Shown here in pieces: positions 29,464-41,615 of a stretch of DNA of 64,000 bases. Where the stretch lies: positions 23,210,067 through 23,274,066 of the forward strand of contig CM058230.1 in the NCBI GenBank assembly GCA_030180135.1. Reading direction: 5' to 3'. The DNA comes from Orychophragmus violaceus (Eukaryota > Streptophyta > Magnoliopsida > Brassicales > Brassicaceae). Position numbers and translations under genes: made by a program. The notes below the pieces were generated by a model. The model searched no databases and was not told the DNA's origin. It was given only the letters and a program-made list of their open reading frames with translations. Position 1 is the stretch's first letter. Each line of letters starts with the position of its first letter.

Positions 29464-32400
29464 TGTGATACCCCGTATCCAAAAATACGGTCAACGGGCA
29501 GAAGAAAGGTCCGCAGGGGCAAAATGGTAATTTTTGCCAAAGTTCGAGACGGAAGACGTTACGGGTCAAATGTTCTCTTTTTAAATCATAAATAACATTT
29601 ACAAGATCAAAACCGATACGTGTTTTTCGGCTTATCGGGTGAAAACCGAGCAAAACCGAGAAAACTTCGGAAATTCATAACCGGAGCTAGGAAACTCCAA
29701 ACGGGATGATTCAAATTGATAAATTCATCTAAAAGCAAGGAGAATCAGTTTATGGATGTTTGGAGATTTATGGGAACCGTCGGGTATTTACTAAAACAAT
29801 TATCGGGAAAACGAGCAAACCGAGCATAAGTGATTAAGGGGATTAAGGGGAAGATTAAGGGATTAAGAGATGATTACCTGGCTCAGATGCACACCAAGAT
29901 GACAAGTGTCTTCTCCCTGTAGGCGCCACCCAACCATTGTGCATGCATTGCATGAAAAAGGATTCATGCATCAAAAGAGTACAATGCATCACATCACCTT
30001 TTGTTGTGCAAAGAATCTCTCTCTCTCCTCACTCTCGAGCTCTCTCTTCTCTCTTCCAGATTCATCAGCTTCAACCTTTTTCTCCAGAGAAGTCATCTAG
30101 CTCCTTGAATCTTCAAGCATCTTCTTCATATGTTCAAGATGTTCTTCATGCCTTGGTGAGCAAGAAAGGGCATAACTTCTTCATCCTAGATCTAAATCCT
30201 TCTCTGCAAAGCCCAGTGGCTTCATCTCGTCCTCCTCTTCAAGTTCCAGCCAGCCACCGTCGCCTTCGCCGGAGCTCGCCGGAAATCAGCAAAGAAGCAG
30301 TCGCCGGTTAGGGTTTGAAGGGTTACTCTCTCTCCTCAACTTATTTCAAGAATTCAAGGCCATGGAGGGGTAGATCTAGTCAAGAGGAGCAGATTGGTGG
30401 GTGGAAGAGCTTCTGATTCACCGGAGAAAGCCATCGCCGCCGCGGTCAACGCCGGAGCCGCCGCAGTCAACGCCGGAGGACTCGCCGGAAAACCTCCTTT
30501 CACCGTCAAATCTTCAAGCGGTTCTTCAAGGGTGAAATGGGAATGCATTGGAGTCGGTTTGGTCTTGGTTCAGTGGAAGAACCGGTCTAGTCAAACCGGT
30601 TAAGCCTCGGTCAACGCCGGTCAACGGTTTGACCAAAACCGGTTTAACTAAACCGGTTGATTTGGAGTTGGTTTGGTTCAATTGGTGGTCCAGTGGGTCA
30701 AGGGGGTAAACCGGAAGTGGTCAACGGTCAACCGGGTTAAAGTCAACGGTCGATCAATGCCGGTCAACGGCCGGTCAACACCGTGGTCAACGCCGGTCAA
30801 CGCGTTGACTCCGGCCGGTTTGTGTGTGCGGTTCGTGTGCGGGTGTTCGTGGAGTTTCGGGAGTTTGTGTTCGGGTATTCAGAATATTCGGGTTTTGTTC
30901 GGATATCGGGAAGCCGTATCTGCATCTGGTCCGCCGTTCCGCGAAATCACTGTGAGTCGGCTCAAACACCGTAGCATACATATAGATCGATAAATGGGAA
31001 ACCGTAGAGATAGGAATGCATACCCGTTTGTGATGAATTGACTTGAGTTGAGAAATGATTGATTGACTTAACATTAAATCGGCTAGGGTTAAAGAAGCAT
31101 GCTAGACTTAAAACGGATTAAACCTGTTGAGTGCCGTTAGGTTGATAGTGACATTGCGTGATGCATACATATAGTCGTGGCATGAGTAGGACCGTATATG
31201 CATATATAAGTAAGTAAAGAATGATACTAAATGAACTAATATACGGGAATTAAGACGACGGTTTAACCTTGAACACGCGTATAGAGTATGGAATGTTATC
31301 GGGGTTTCCCGAGTTAAATGAATTAAGTAATAAATGATGAGACGTCGGGGAGTGTAGTAAGCCACTAGCTATAAACCGACGAATCAATGAGTTGTTAAAA
31401 GATGATTAAGATTGGTTAAAAAAAGAGAAGTGTGTGATTGGTGAACCGTCTAAGGGTTAGCAAGCGGCTAACCCAAGGTAGCAGACGTAAATTGGTTAAA
31501 AGATGTTAGTAACCCTAATAGGCCTGTTGTGTGTTGTTTGTGTGTTGATTGCATGGTGGTGTTGTTGTGTGGTTGTGGTTAAACTTTTGTGCAGGCCTTT
31601 AGATCGTCTCGGTGTTGGGCCGAGCGATCCTTGTTGTTACTTAACTCGGTTACGGGACCGGTTGAGTTGGGGTGCTGACTCGGTACGGTGTCGGGTCAGA
31701 GTGGTGGTGTGTGTGAGTAGACTTGCGGGATGCGGGATTGAGTTGATTGTTGTTATTGATTGAGATTGATTGCTAGAGTCCAAGCGAGTCTGCGTGTTTA
31801 CATTTCTGTACTAGGACTCTAGGGTGCGTTAGATCCCGCAAGTCTAGGTATTTGATTACGTTCTGGTACTTCCGACCCGATTGGATCCTCGGGTAGTTAC
31901 CTAACCGGACCGTAGTGATTCTGGTTACGGTGTTAACCTATGGAGTGACGTCTGTAGGTGTGTGGTCCGGAGAATACGGGGTCGCGTCCTAGGGCCGGAC
32001 TGCATGGAAGCTTGGGTTATCTAGGGGTAGCCTGAGTCACCGCCTATCGATGGAAAGGTTTGTTACCATATCGGTAACGGTGAAAACCCGTGGAAGTTAC
32101 CAAGATCGTAGGGGCCCAGCGTTGTGTTTGGTGTTGTTGGTGTTGCGCGGTAGATATATCGAATCTCAATCGGGGACATGTGCCGCAGTGCTCCCGATTT
32201 CCTCTAATCGCCTTCTCTTTCTTTTGGCAATTGATTGTGTGTGGGCTCGACACGACGTGGTAGTGCGTGATCGGCTATTTTATTATGCTTGATTGTTATT
32301 TTGGGGTTTCGGGCGGGAATCAATAGATGATAGATAGATTAGAAGCCTTAGTGGGGAGCCGATTCACTGGGTGATCTTAGATCGCTCATTAGACTCTTTT

Positions 32401-32883
32401 TGTGTTTTCAGGTTAGCAGCGACGGACGCGGGAGGTCCTCGGTGTAGCTTCGGGATGGCTTGGGGCGGGATTTTTGATTCGATGGTTTTGGGGTTTTTCT
32501 CTCGGTTCAGCTTGACGTCTCTTTTGTATTGATTTGCGTGTTGATTGCTTGTTGATGAAAACAATTTGTAAAGTGACGATTAAACGTTGTGCTGAACGTT
32601 TGATTTACTCAGAAATGAATATGCTTTCCTGATATTGTGTTTAGTCCGAACCGACACAACTCGCTGAAGTAGTACAAGACGGCCGACTTGTATTATGGAA
32701 GTGAGGATAGCGGAGTCGAAGGTGGATCGGTGCGAGCCTTTTGTCTCAACCCGAACCAACTTTGGCTTCGTCCTGTGGTGAACTTTTCCCGTTCGACTTG
32801 CTCGGGTTCGATCGGTCATGTTCTTGTTTGATTGTTGACCGGTCAGCTCGGCGGTCAGCGGAGAATGGGAAAGGGGCATTACA
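29464..32883 (+). repeat. Right LTR of the pol-less element
   Basis: 3420 bp, TGTGATACCCC start and GGGGCATTACA end, uninterrupted. It preserves the empty site of Copia 1 (about 32468-32475). The W-box-rich tract recurs at about 30440-30810 and the 124-codon open frame at 29937-30311. Confidence 0.9.
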
Positions 32884-32888
32884 AGGGT

Positions 32889-33189
32889 CCTCCTTCCTTG
32901 GCTTTGGTTTCTGCTTGTAAAGCTGGCCCATTATTAGTTTGGAAATTGGCTTTGTTAGCCAGACCCATTAGGGGATTTTATGTGAAAGACCCAAAAAAAC
33001 TTGTAAAACCCAAAAAATTAATTAATGCAACAAATTTGTCAAAAAAAGGAATGCCATTTCAAACTAAAGGGAAATATGTTAAAAAAAAATTGAACAATCA
33101 AAAACCAACATTAGTCCATGATAAGTAAAAAATTTCGTTCTAGACAATATCAATTCCTCAAAATACTATTTGTGATTATTGTAGACTTA
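32889..33189. other. Flanking DNA right of the pol-less element
   Basis: About 300 bp, A-rich at its right end; encodes nothing recognised. Confidence 0.4.
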
Positions 33190-33191
33190 TA

Positions 33192-33430
33192 CTCCCTCCG
33201 TTTCATAATAATTGTCATTCTGACATATTTCACACAAATTAAGAAACATATTAAAATTTCTATTATACCCTTAATAAATAATTTGACTTTTGATATTTTT
33301 TTTGTCATTGGTTAATTTTAAGGTTAAAGTAGGTAATTTATGTTAAAAGTTGTATTGAAAATCTAAAACGACACTTATTTTGAAACGGAAAATTAACTCT
33401 AAAAGGACACTTATTGTTAAACGGAAGGAG
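33192..33430. mobile_element. Stowaway-type (Tc1/mariner) MITE
   Basis: The termini CTCCCTCCGTTTCATAAT and, reversed, CTCCTTCCGTTTAACAAT are the widespread plant Stowaway ends. TA dinucleotides flank both sides (33190-33191 and 33431-33432). Length 239 bp, non-coding. Confidence 0.88.
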
Positions 33431-33949
33431 TAGTGTTTAGAGGTGCCAATCCTTTTTTTTGGTGAAACAGATGTGTCAATCCAAATGGATAGAGTTTAAA
33501 ACATTTTTTTTGTCAACAAATTTAATTATATTATCCAGGCTACATAAAAAAAAAATTTCTCAGAAAACATAGCTATCGCGGCCAAATAAGCAAACACTAC
33601 AACAACGTAAATAACAAAGCAAATAGAGATAGTGGCAACAAATTACTTAAACAAGCTAAAGTCGTGGAGAACTCCATAGATCTCAGCGTTTGTTAAGTAA
33701 GACGAAGCGTTGGGAGTTTGAGAGCACCAATAGTGATCTAACACCCAAGATTAAAACAATAATAAGTGCACAATTAACAATCTTTGGAATGGCTACACAG
33801 ACGATTAAACACCTATAAAATGAGCTTTTGGCGACATCCTTTTAACACAACCATTTAATCAAATGGTGAACCAAAGGAGGAAATGAGCTCCATAATGGAG
33901 ACAAGCAGACTACAAGAGTTCAAGAAGCTGCAAACAGCAGTGACGAGAT

Positions 33950-34080
33950 CCTCATAGACATGTAAGTGATCCCCATAAAGAGGTAAGTGATAGTGATCCT
34001 CATAAAGAGGTAAATGATCCTCATAAAGAGGTAAATTAAGGCTAAGAACACGTCTAACATCCTCATAAAGAGGTAAAAAA
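33950..34080 (-). repeat. Minisatellite, CCTCATAAAGAGGTAA units
   Basis: About five imperfect copies of CCTCATAAAGAGGTAAATGAT. On the minus strand they would read as a repeated LPLYEDH peptide. Each unit contains a short inverted repeat (CCTC...GAGG). Confidence 0.8.
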
Positions 34081-34823
34081 GAGTGATAGAACCTGAAGCC
34101 TAAATAAAATATTTTTTGCAATATGACAAAAACCAGTCAAACCCAAACATTCTACAGAGCCGACAAGAGTGTACATGAATGAAGAGCAAAAAGGTCATAA
34201 TTTTCCTAAGGAATGAAGGCGGTAGTGCTGAGAGTAATCGGAGTAGACATGTCTCCTGAGAGAGAGGGTGTCAAGACTGCAGACAAGGAGAAAATGGAAG
34301 CAAAACAATGGTTCGCAATTCAGTTGTCCCTAAACAACAAAAGCCCGAAATATCACCCATGAAGGGACTAATAGGAGGATAATTATAACCAGAGAGATAT
34401 TTGGATCCATGGGGTCAAGAGGCACTGGCGGCGCCGGAGGAGGAGCCACAAGAACACCCCACCAGCCCCGAATAAAACCAAGTGAGGACTCTATCATCAA
34501 TTCAAAATATAGGGTAGTAGAGACCAACACTACGATAAGGTGAAGATACATCAGAATCACGGTTTCAAGAGACATAATGTAAGACCGATAAATCAGGGGG
34601 TGCATGAGAGCATAACTTTGCCTAGAGCAGTAAAAGATCGCATACAAGCGGTAGAGTTGAAATCTGAAGACACGGAGATAGTTTCAATGATGAGGTAATT
34701 GGGAGCTCAGAAGTCGAATAAAACGTTGGACCCCACGAACATACAATTCACACGAACCAATGGTGGAGCTTCTAAACACCACGGTTGTGCACGAACCGGA
34801 GGTGGAGCTTCCAAACGCCAAAG

Positions 34824-35079
34824 TTGTGGTACATATCAGAAAAAACATAATTGAAAACAGGGTCCACTTTGGTAAAATGGAAAGCTTGAGCAGCTGAGGA
34901 GTGAGAGAAGGAGACGATGGCAGAGGCTGTTCGATGAGAGAGTGCGACGGTTTGTGGTACATATCAGAAAAACATAATTGAAAACAGGGTCCACTTTGGT
35001 AAAATGGAAAGCTTGAGCAGCTGAGGAGCGAGAGAAGGAGACGATGGCAGAGGCTGTTCGATGAGCGAGTGCGACGGCG
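34824..35079. repeat. 128-bp tandem duplication
   Basis: Two adjacent copies starting TTGTGGTACATATC at 34824 and 34952, differing by a 1-bp indel and about two substitutions; a recent local duplication. Confidence 0.9.
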
Positions 35080-35107
35080 GAGAGAAAGCGTGAATCTGGG
35101 GGGGGGG

Positions 35108-35755
35108 TGTTGGGAATGTCCTGAAATCTACCGTACTATCTCTAGAAAGTATGATAAGTGTCGAGATCAGACATAAGTCATAAATACTGGGTGATCATGA
35201 TGACTTGCTAGAGTCCGCTCTTGATCTATAAGTTTAGGACTTATTACCAGTATTGTATGATCCCTAAGGGTCACACACCATAGCTAACGGGAAAGTTAAC
35301 AAGGAATTAATACGGTAAGATGCAAAGCATTTACTGTATTTGTACAGAGAATTGGGCCAGACAAAAGACAGTCTTTTGTCTGATTTGGGTCTTGGACCCA
35401 AAAGCCTAATAGGCCATTAGTTTAATTACTTGGGCCCATATAAGGAAGAGGACAGGCGCCTAGGGCAAAAACACACCACCATCTGCGATTTTGCCTCAGC
35501 CGTATTCCTCTCTCTCTGTTAATTCCAACTTGGTCTAGCAGCCTGATCCAATAGCTTGTAAGCGTGTGGATACCTGAGGAGGAGCCGGTAATCATCAGCT
35601 CTTGCAGATCTCGATATTCCATTGATTAATCCGCTGCAATCATAAGGTAATGATCCTGATCTGTTTATGATTCAACTGCAAATCACCTAGATCCTAGATG
35701 ATTATGTGCTAGGATGTAACCTGACAATTACACCATGAACACACATAATCCTACA
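35108..35755 (+). repeat. Copia 2 5' LTR
   Basis: Starts TGTTGGGAATGTCCTG, ends CATAATCCTACA. The first part matches the Copia 3 LTR; the last part differs. Confidence 0.93.
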
Positions 35756-35756
35756 G

Positions 35757-35769
35757 TGGTATCAGAGCC
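35757..35769 (+). other. Copia 2 primer-binding site
   Basis: TGGTATCAGAGCC, complementary to initiator tRNA-Met, one base after the LTR. Confidence 0.9.
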
Positions 35770-37362
35770 TAGGTCGTTAGGTTTTTGCTTTTTGGATCAT
35801 ACTAGGTTGTTTATTAGTTTGATGAATCGATTTTAATGAGTAAAATTGATTGAAACTTGAAAACCTAGAAATGCTTGTTAATTATGTTGAAATCGTTTCT
35901 GTGTATGCTTCGCTTGTTGACTTAATATGAATCGCTTTTGTCAAATTCAATTATTAAAAGGTCAAAGTTGATTGTTAATGTGTAATAGTTGTTTTGGTTC
36001 ATAAGCGAATTGGAAAAAGTCATGTTTATAAAGAAACGTGTCAGTTATGTTAATGTTCAAAGCGATTTGATTGTGAAAGTTAAGAATCGATTGTTTAATT
36101 ATATAGACAAAATCGTTTTGTTCATAAGCGATAGAGGAAAAGTCAAATTCATTGTTTAAGAATCGTTTTTGTCCTCTTGTGAATGTGACGATCGAATTAT
36201 TGAAGTTAGGTTTGTTTGTTACGATTTTGTGAAAAGTCAAAATCACTTTTTGAATTAAAGTGATTCGATTTGTTGATAGGTTGGTTAAGATTTTGAATCG
36301 ATTAATTATTTATTTATTATATGGTTCAAGCGGTTAATCCAAATCGCGGTTTGCTGGAAATTATTTAATACAATTGGTATTATTTAATTTCTGGGTAAAC
36401 CGGATTTAAATTCAAAAAAAAAAAAAATTTGAATTTTAACCTAAACCGAAGGCTGGTCTAAGTTTGATTTGGTTGGACCAAATAATTTAGAGCTGGTCTG
36501 GTTTAGTAAATAACCAGTTGGATTTAGTAGTTAATTTGGTCTCGGACCAGAATTAATGAACCGACTCGGTTATGTCAAATTATTGGGCCAATTGGAATTC
36601 TGTGGTCTTGGGCCAAGAATTGGGCCTATAATTTGTGACCCATCCGAAAACTTTAATAAAACATTAAATTAGAAAGCTTCTAATATTAGAAATTTCTAAT
36701 TTTGGCATGTTAGGAAATTTTTGGAAATAGTAAGTTTCCAAATTTAGAAAGTTTCTAAAAATAGTAGGTTTCCCTAAATAGAAAGTTTCCAAGTTTAGTA
36801 AGTTACCTGAAATGGAAAGTTTCCCAAAATAGTAATCTTCTATTTTGGGAGGAAATCTATTGAAACCTAAAATCCTCAAAACCAATATCAAGCTTGGATG
36901 TCTTGCCCAATCTTGTCAGCTACTTAACGCTTATTCAATTACAGATATGGCTTACAGTGTGAGGTGTCTGTTTTTGCGTAAGTAAAGTAGTATATAGTCA
37001 CTAATTTCATTGGGAGTCCCAGACTTTAGTGATTATTTGGCTGTAAGAGATTGGTTTCCTTGACTGGGCCATCGGGAGTCCCGGGCCTTGAGACATCTGG
37101 TGAATTGGGCCTTGGGCCCAATCCACAACCGAGAGTTATATGGTTATAACTAGCTGTGTGTATGCTTACCAAGTAAAGCTAATTCCGGGTGACGGCCAGT
37201 GGCCCACTTTGGTTTTAGTTGAACATGGGTCTCGGAATCATTGCATTCTTATGAGGTTAAACAAAGAAATTTTGAATGCAATGCGAGTTTTCTTATAAGT
37301 TATTAAGATTACTCTTTTATGAACTAAATAACTAAAACTCTATTTATCTCTAAATTTAAGTT
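35770..37362 (+). other. Copia 2 untranslated leader
   Basis: About 1.6 kb. The first part has recurring AATCGTTTTGT/AATCGATT-like motifs. The last part shares the ATCGGGAGTCCCGGGCC-type segment with the leaders of Copia 1 and 3. Confidence 0.7.
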
Positions 37363-38253
37363 ATGACTAGCACAAACAATCAAAACACTTTCTCGATCCG
37401 GTCTGTCCTTGAAATGGACAAACTGAACGGATCAAATTTCTTGACTTGGTCGCGGAACCTGAGGCTAGTCCTCAGGCAGGAGAGAAAGGACTATGTCCTT
37501 GAGAGAGCTCTCCCCGTGAGGATCGGGTCCAATGCCTCTCATGCAGTATATGATGCTTGGAATAAGCATTATAATGATGCGGTAGATGTGCGTGGTCTGA
37601 TATTGGCTACCATGGACTCAGATTTGCTGATGCAATATGAGAACATGGAGTCGCCAATAGAGATGATCAGCAGCCTGAAATTGAAATTTCAGGAGCAGGT
37701 AAGAGTGGAGAGATACCAGTTGGTTAAGTCTCTCACTAGCTGCAAGCTACCAAATGATCATCCAATGAGTCCTCATGTCAGTAAAATGATGGGTTACATT
37801 GATAACCTGAGGAAACTGGATTATCCAGTTAGCCAAGAATTGGCAACTGAGATCATTCTACAGTCACTGCCGTCAAGCTATGATAAGTTCAAAAGGAACT
37901 ATATCAAGAAAGGCTTAACGAAGACGCTGACTGAACTGCATGATATGCTCAAGACAGTTGAGCCAAACGTGAAGAGTACCCTGTATAATCTCATAATGGA
38001 GAAGGGTAGGTTTACTAAACCTAGTGCTGACAAGGGTGAAGACAAAGTTGTCCAGATTTTGAATCATGGCAAGCGTGTGTCTTCTGAGCCCGAGTCAGAT
38101 ACATCTTACGTTGGTAAGTGCTGCTACTGTAAAGAGATTGGGCATTGGAAGAGAGATTGTATTAAATTCATGGAAGATTATGAGGAGTTGAAGTTGATGT
38201 ATGAGACTACTTCCTCAGGTATTCATGTTATTACTTCAAGTTCTACCTTATAG
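37363..38253 (+). CDS. Copia 2 Gag, 296 aa, free-standing
   Basis: Starts MTSTNNQNTFSIRSVLEMDK, like the Gag of Copia 1 and 3. It includes the UBN2-type region and an intact zinc knuckle CCYCKEIGHWKRDC. It ends in TAG at 38251-38253, exactly where the protease begins; Copia 1 has a Trp codon there (TSWVMDTGCG), so TGG changed to TAG. The frame reads on as VLDTGCGTDICYN for a short distance before further breaks. Effectively this is a Gag-only protein that could assemble particles or be packaged by a relative. Confidence 0.85.
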   Translation: MTSTNNQNTFSIRSVLEMDKLNGSNFLTWSRNLRLVLRQERKDYVLERALPVRIGSNASHAVYDAWNKHYNDAVDVRGLILATMDSDLLMQYENMESPIEMISSLKLKFQEQVRVERYQLVKSLTSCKLPNDHPMSPHVSKMMGYIDNLRKLDYPVSQELATEIILQSLPSSYDKFKRNYIKKGLTKTLTELHDMLKTVEPNVKSTLYNLIMEKGRFTKPSADKGEDKVVQILNHGKRVSSEPESDTSYVGKCCYCKEIGHWKRDCIKFMEDYEELKLMYETTSSGIHVITSSSTL

Positions 38254-40770
38254 GTATTGGATACTGGTTGTGGCACTGATATTTGTTATAATATGCAGAG
38301 CCTAAGCAACAGTAGAACGTTGAAGGAAGGACAAGTGGAACTGCATGTCTGGAAGGAGCTATGGATGCTGCCTCAGCCGTAGGGTTTTCACTTGTAGATG
38401 CCTTTGAGGCTTGGTTTTGTATTAAGTAATTGCTACAATGTACCTGCTTTAAGCAGAGTTGTCTTTCATTTTCTTGTAAGAATTTGAATGTTTTTCATTT
38501 TGATAAAAGACAAGTTTTGTTCTTTTGATCTTAATGAAATATTGATTGTAGCACCCTATTCAAGGAATGGGTTTTATATCTTAAACCAAAGAGTGCCTAA
38601 AAGTAACATAAATAACGAATTGGTTTAAATCTGATGAATTAAACCTGATTTTCTTGGTGTAAATGTTTTGGTCACATAGAGTGAGTCGGATTCAGAAATC
38701 CCATAGTTATGGACTTTTGGGCTCATTTGATCGGATATCTTATGAGACTTGAATTCTACTTACTGGACCAAAAGACAAAGGGCCCATCTTAGCCGAGCTA
38801 GAGAAAGGCCCAAAGGCTTATTGGACCTTGAACATACTCATGTATGTGGCCCGATGAGCAGTAATGCCAGAGAAAATTTCCTGTACTTCATTATATTTAC
38901 TGATTACTTCAGTGAGTATGACTGTGTTCATTTGATGAGACACGAGTCGGAATTCTTTGAAATGGTCGAAAGAGTTCCAGAATGAGGTATAGAATCTGAG
39001 TGACAGAAGTATTGAGACTCTGGATTAGATCACGAGTGAGAATACTTAAGTCATTGATGGTGTGATCATCTGAATGAGTGTGAAGTCGTTTCACAGCTCA
39101 TTTCTCCTGAAAACCTTGAGGTGTTTCTGTGAGAAAGAATCAGATCTTATTAGAAATGATTAAAGATGAGTCACACGAATCTTCCATGATATTCTTTAAG
39201 AATAACGCTCTAGAAATATCTAAGTTTACGCTGAAATAGTTCCACCAATATCAGTTGAAAGACACCACATAAATGTGGACTGGAAATGATCCAAATTCGT
39301 CTTTACTGAGTATTTGTAGTTGAGCTACTTCGCTGGTTGTCCTAGGGAAACCAAGGCTTGTTACTTTTTACGTCCATTCCGAAAACGAAGTTAGGTTGTT
39401 CAGAATTCTGTTTTCTAAAAGGAAAGTTGCTTTCCAAGAAGAACAGTGGGAGTAAAAGTATAACTCGAAGAAATTCGAGAAATACAGGAGGCTGCTCAAC
39501 CTGTTGAGGGAGAGCAGCGGGTGGATTTACAGATTTCTGTAGAATCTACACCTGTAGAGCCTGAAGTTCACAGATCTGAATGAATCCGTCACTAATCCGA
39601 GAGTGATTTCTCGTGATTAGTTGCCATGATCTGATGATCATTGAAAGTGACGAACCTGCGAAATTCACAGAAGCGAAAGTGAGCCCGCACTCCGAAAAAA
39701 TTATACTGTATGTAAGTTAGCTTCATCGATCCATTCATGGATAGAAGCAAACATATCGGAGTTGGAATCTTCGTTCTGTTGAAGTAGTCAAGGTTTTGAC
39801 TTGAACAAGAACGAGATGGAACTGTGCGTTTACTAATAGATAAGTGGGAGCGATGTTGCATTTCTCATAGTGTATGTCGATGACATACTGATTCTCGGAA
39901 ATAACGTTCCAATGCTGCAGTCGGTAAAGGACTAGCTTGGGAGTTGGTTTTATGATTGACATGGGTGAAGCCGCGTATGTTCTTGGAATCCGAATCTTTA
40001 GAGATAGATCTAAAAGGCTGATTGGACTTTGTCAAGATTCTTATATAGACAAAGTCCTGCATCGATTCGGAATGGATAATTCCAAGAAGGGGTTCACGCC
40101 AATGATACATGGCGCTACGTTAAGCAAGAAACAGTGTCCTACGATAACTGCTGAGCTTGAATGCATGGATGAGATTCCATATGCGTCGGCAATTGGATCT
40201 ATCATGTATGCCATGACACGTACTTGTTTTGATGTTGCTTTAATGTTAAGCAAGACAAGTAAAGACCAGTCAAATCCAGCAAAGAATCACTGGATAGCCG
40301 TAAAGAATATCCTGAAGTATTTGAGGAATACTTAGGATAAGTTCTTGATTTACGGAGAAAGTGAGGTGCTACAAGTCGGTAGAGTCTGAAAGGCAAGTTT
40401 CCAACAGACAAAGATGATTTCCGGTCACAGTCCGATTATATCTTGTGTCTGTCTGGCGGTGCAAGGCACTGTTGCTGACTCCAAGACTTAAGCTGAACAT
40501 TTCGCAGCTTGGGTAGCGGCGAAAGAGGTTGTTTGGAAAGAAGAGTTCATCACTGAACTTGATGTGATTCCCAACATAGATGAGGCTAGCTGCACATCAG
40601 AGGTCCAAACACCTTGAGGGTAGGTATAACCTATTCCGTGAGATAAATGACAGAGGTGTTAAGTAGATCAGCAAGTTTCAACGAATGAGAACGTTGCTAA
40701 TCTATTAACGAAGCCACTCCTTAGGCCTAAGCACGAGTCGCGGACTGTAGCTGTAGGATAAGTGAAATTA
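38254..40770 (+). pseudogene. Copia 2 pol remnant
   Basis: Recognisable pieces: a protease start (VLDTGCG), an integrase fragment near 38810-38985 (HVCGPMSSNAR), the RT C-terminal and connection region 39960-40335 (DMGEAAYVLGIRIFRDRSK) and RNase H scraps to about 40770. Many stops and frameshifts occur. The segment of Copia 1 between MMGPDSSKW and KVCKLHKS, about 0.4 kb of RT, is missing near 39690-39715. No functional enzyme can be made. Confidence 0.88.
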
Positions 40771-41615
40771 AGATGTAGTCTTAATTTCAGTGGGAGTTTG
40801 TAAAGGGCTTTATTTAGTTGTTTTGAAAGGTTCATGTAAACATAATATTTTATGTTTATGAAATTTATGATTTCTGGATTATTTTAACCGTGATATAAAT
40901 AATCGTTCCAAAATGATTCATGTCATTATATATGGGCCATCGAAGTACATGAGTAGACTTGATCCTGAAACCCCATATTTAACGAAATGACATAAATCAT
41001 AGTGTCCATAGTCGAAGGTTGTTGAAATTGGAACACCAACAACCACTTGAGACTAGATTGTGTTGAGACTTATGACCAAGTTTCGAGGGGTCATAGATGC
41101 GCGGCATCAAAGTCGACACATAGGTATATGTAGGGGAGCATATGACCGGACATGGCCCGCTGATGAGAACTCTACAAGATATTAATATCTGTGTCATAAG
41201 AGGTTCTCATATACGACTATAGAGTATAGTCCTTAGACCTGAGTTCGCATGCATGTGGCTGCACATGGAGTGATGCGCTTTGATCATTGTCTAACGCTGT
41301 TTCGTAACTGGGAGCTATAAGGACCTTGGTTGGGTGTATTATAAAGTGTGTAGTTCATAGTGATGGAACAAGATGGGATTTGTCCCTGCCGTTTAACGGA
41401 GGTAATATCTCTAGGCCAATCGGAGACTTGATAGCTGGTAAGAGAGTGGCCACTCCCAAACGGACTTGCCCAAGTCGTTTGCATTGTCAGTATCAAATCT
41501 GGTCCGATGAACATGGTCTGGCTATATAAGGATGACACGCATCTTGCCTTATGCCAGATCGAGATATTGAGACAAAAGGATTAGGGAATGTAGGATTCCA
41601 GTACAAGTGGGAGAT
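40771..41615 (+). other. Copia 2 3' untranslated region and polypurine tract
   Basis: Homologous to the matching regions of Copia 1 and Copia 3 (closest to Copia 3); ends AGTGGGAGAT. Confidence 0.8.

Larger units (their letters stand above)
15303..32883 (+). mobile_element. Large pol-less LTR retrotransposon (LARD/TR-GAG type) with ~3.4-kb LTRs
   Basis: Left LTR is 15303-26464, interrupted by Copia 1; right LTR is 29464-32883. LTR ends are TGTGATACC...GGGGCRTTACA. A 16-nt primer site follows the left LTR. The flanking 5-bp TSD is AGGGT at 15298-15302 and 32884-32888. The internal region is only about 3 kb and holds one open region of about 507 codons with tandem zinc knuckles. I find no protease, RT, RNase H or integrase motif in any frame. 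The LTR ends and primer site resemble those of Tekay/Del-type gypsy elements, so mobilisation by such an element is the natural inference. The 230 bp directly before the right LTR duplicate the left flank, so the present structure is probably rearranged rather than a simple single insertion. Confidence 0.8.

Noticed and set aside
33950..34080. CRISPR-like array
   Set aside because: Units are adjacent without unique spacers and the genome is eukaryotic; it is a minisatellite.
33855..34121. Protein with repeated LPLYEDH peptide
   Set aside because: The frame is a translation of the minisatellite inside a non-coding retroelement; no promoter or conservation can be seen.
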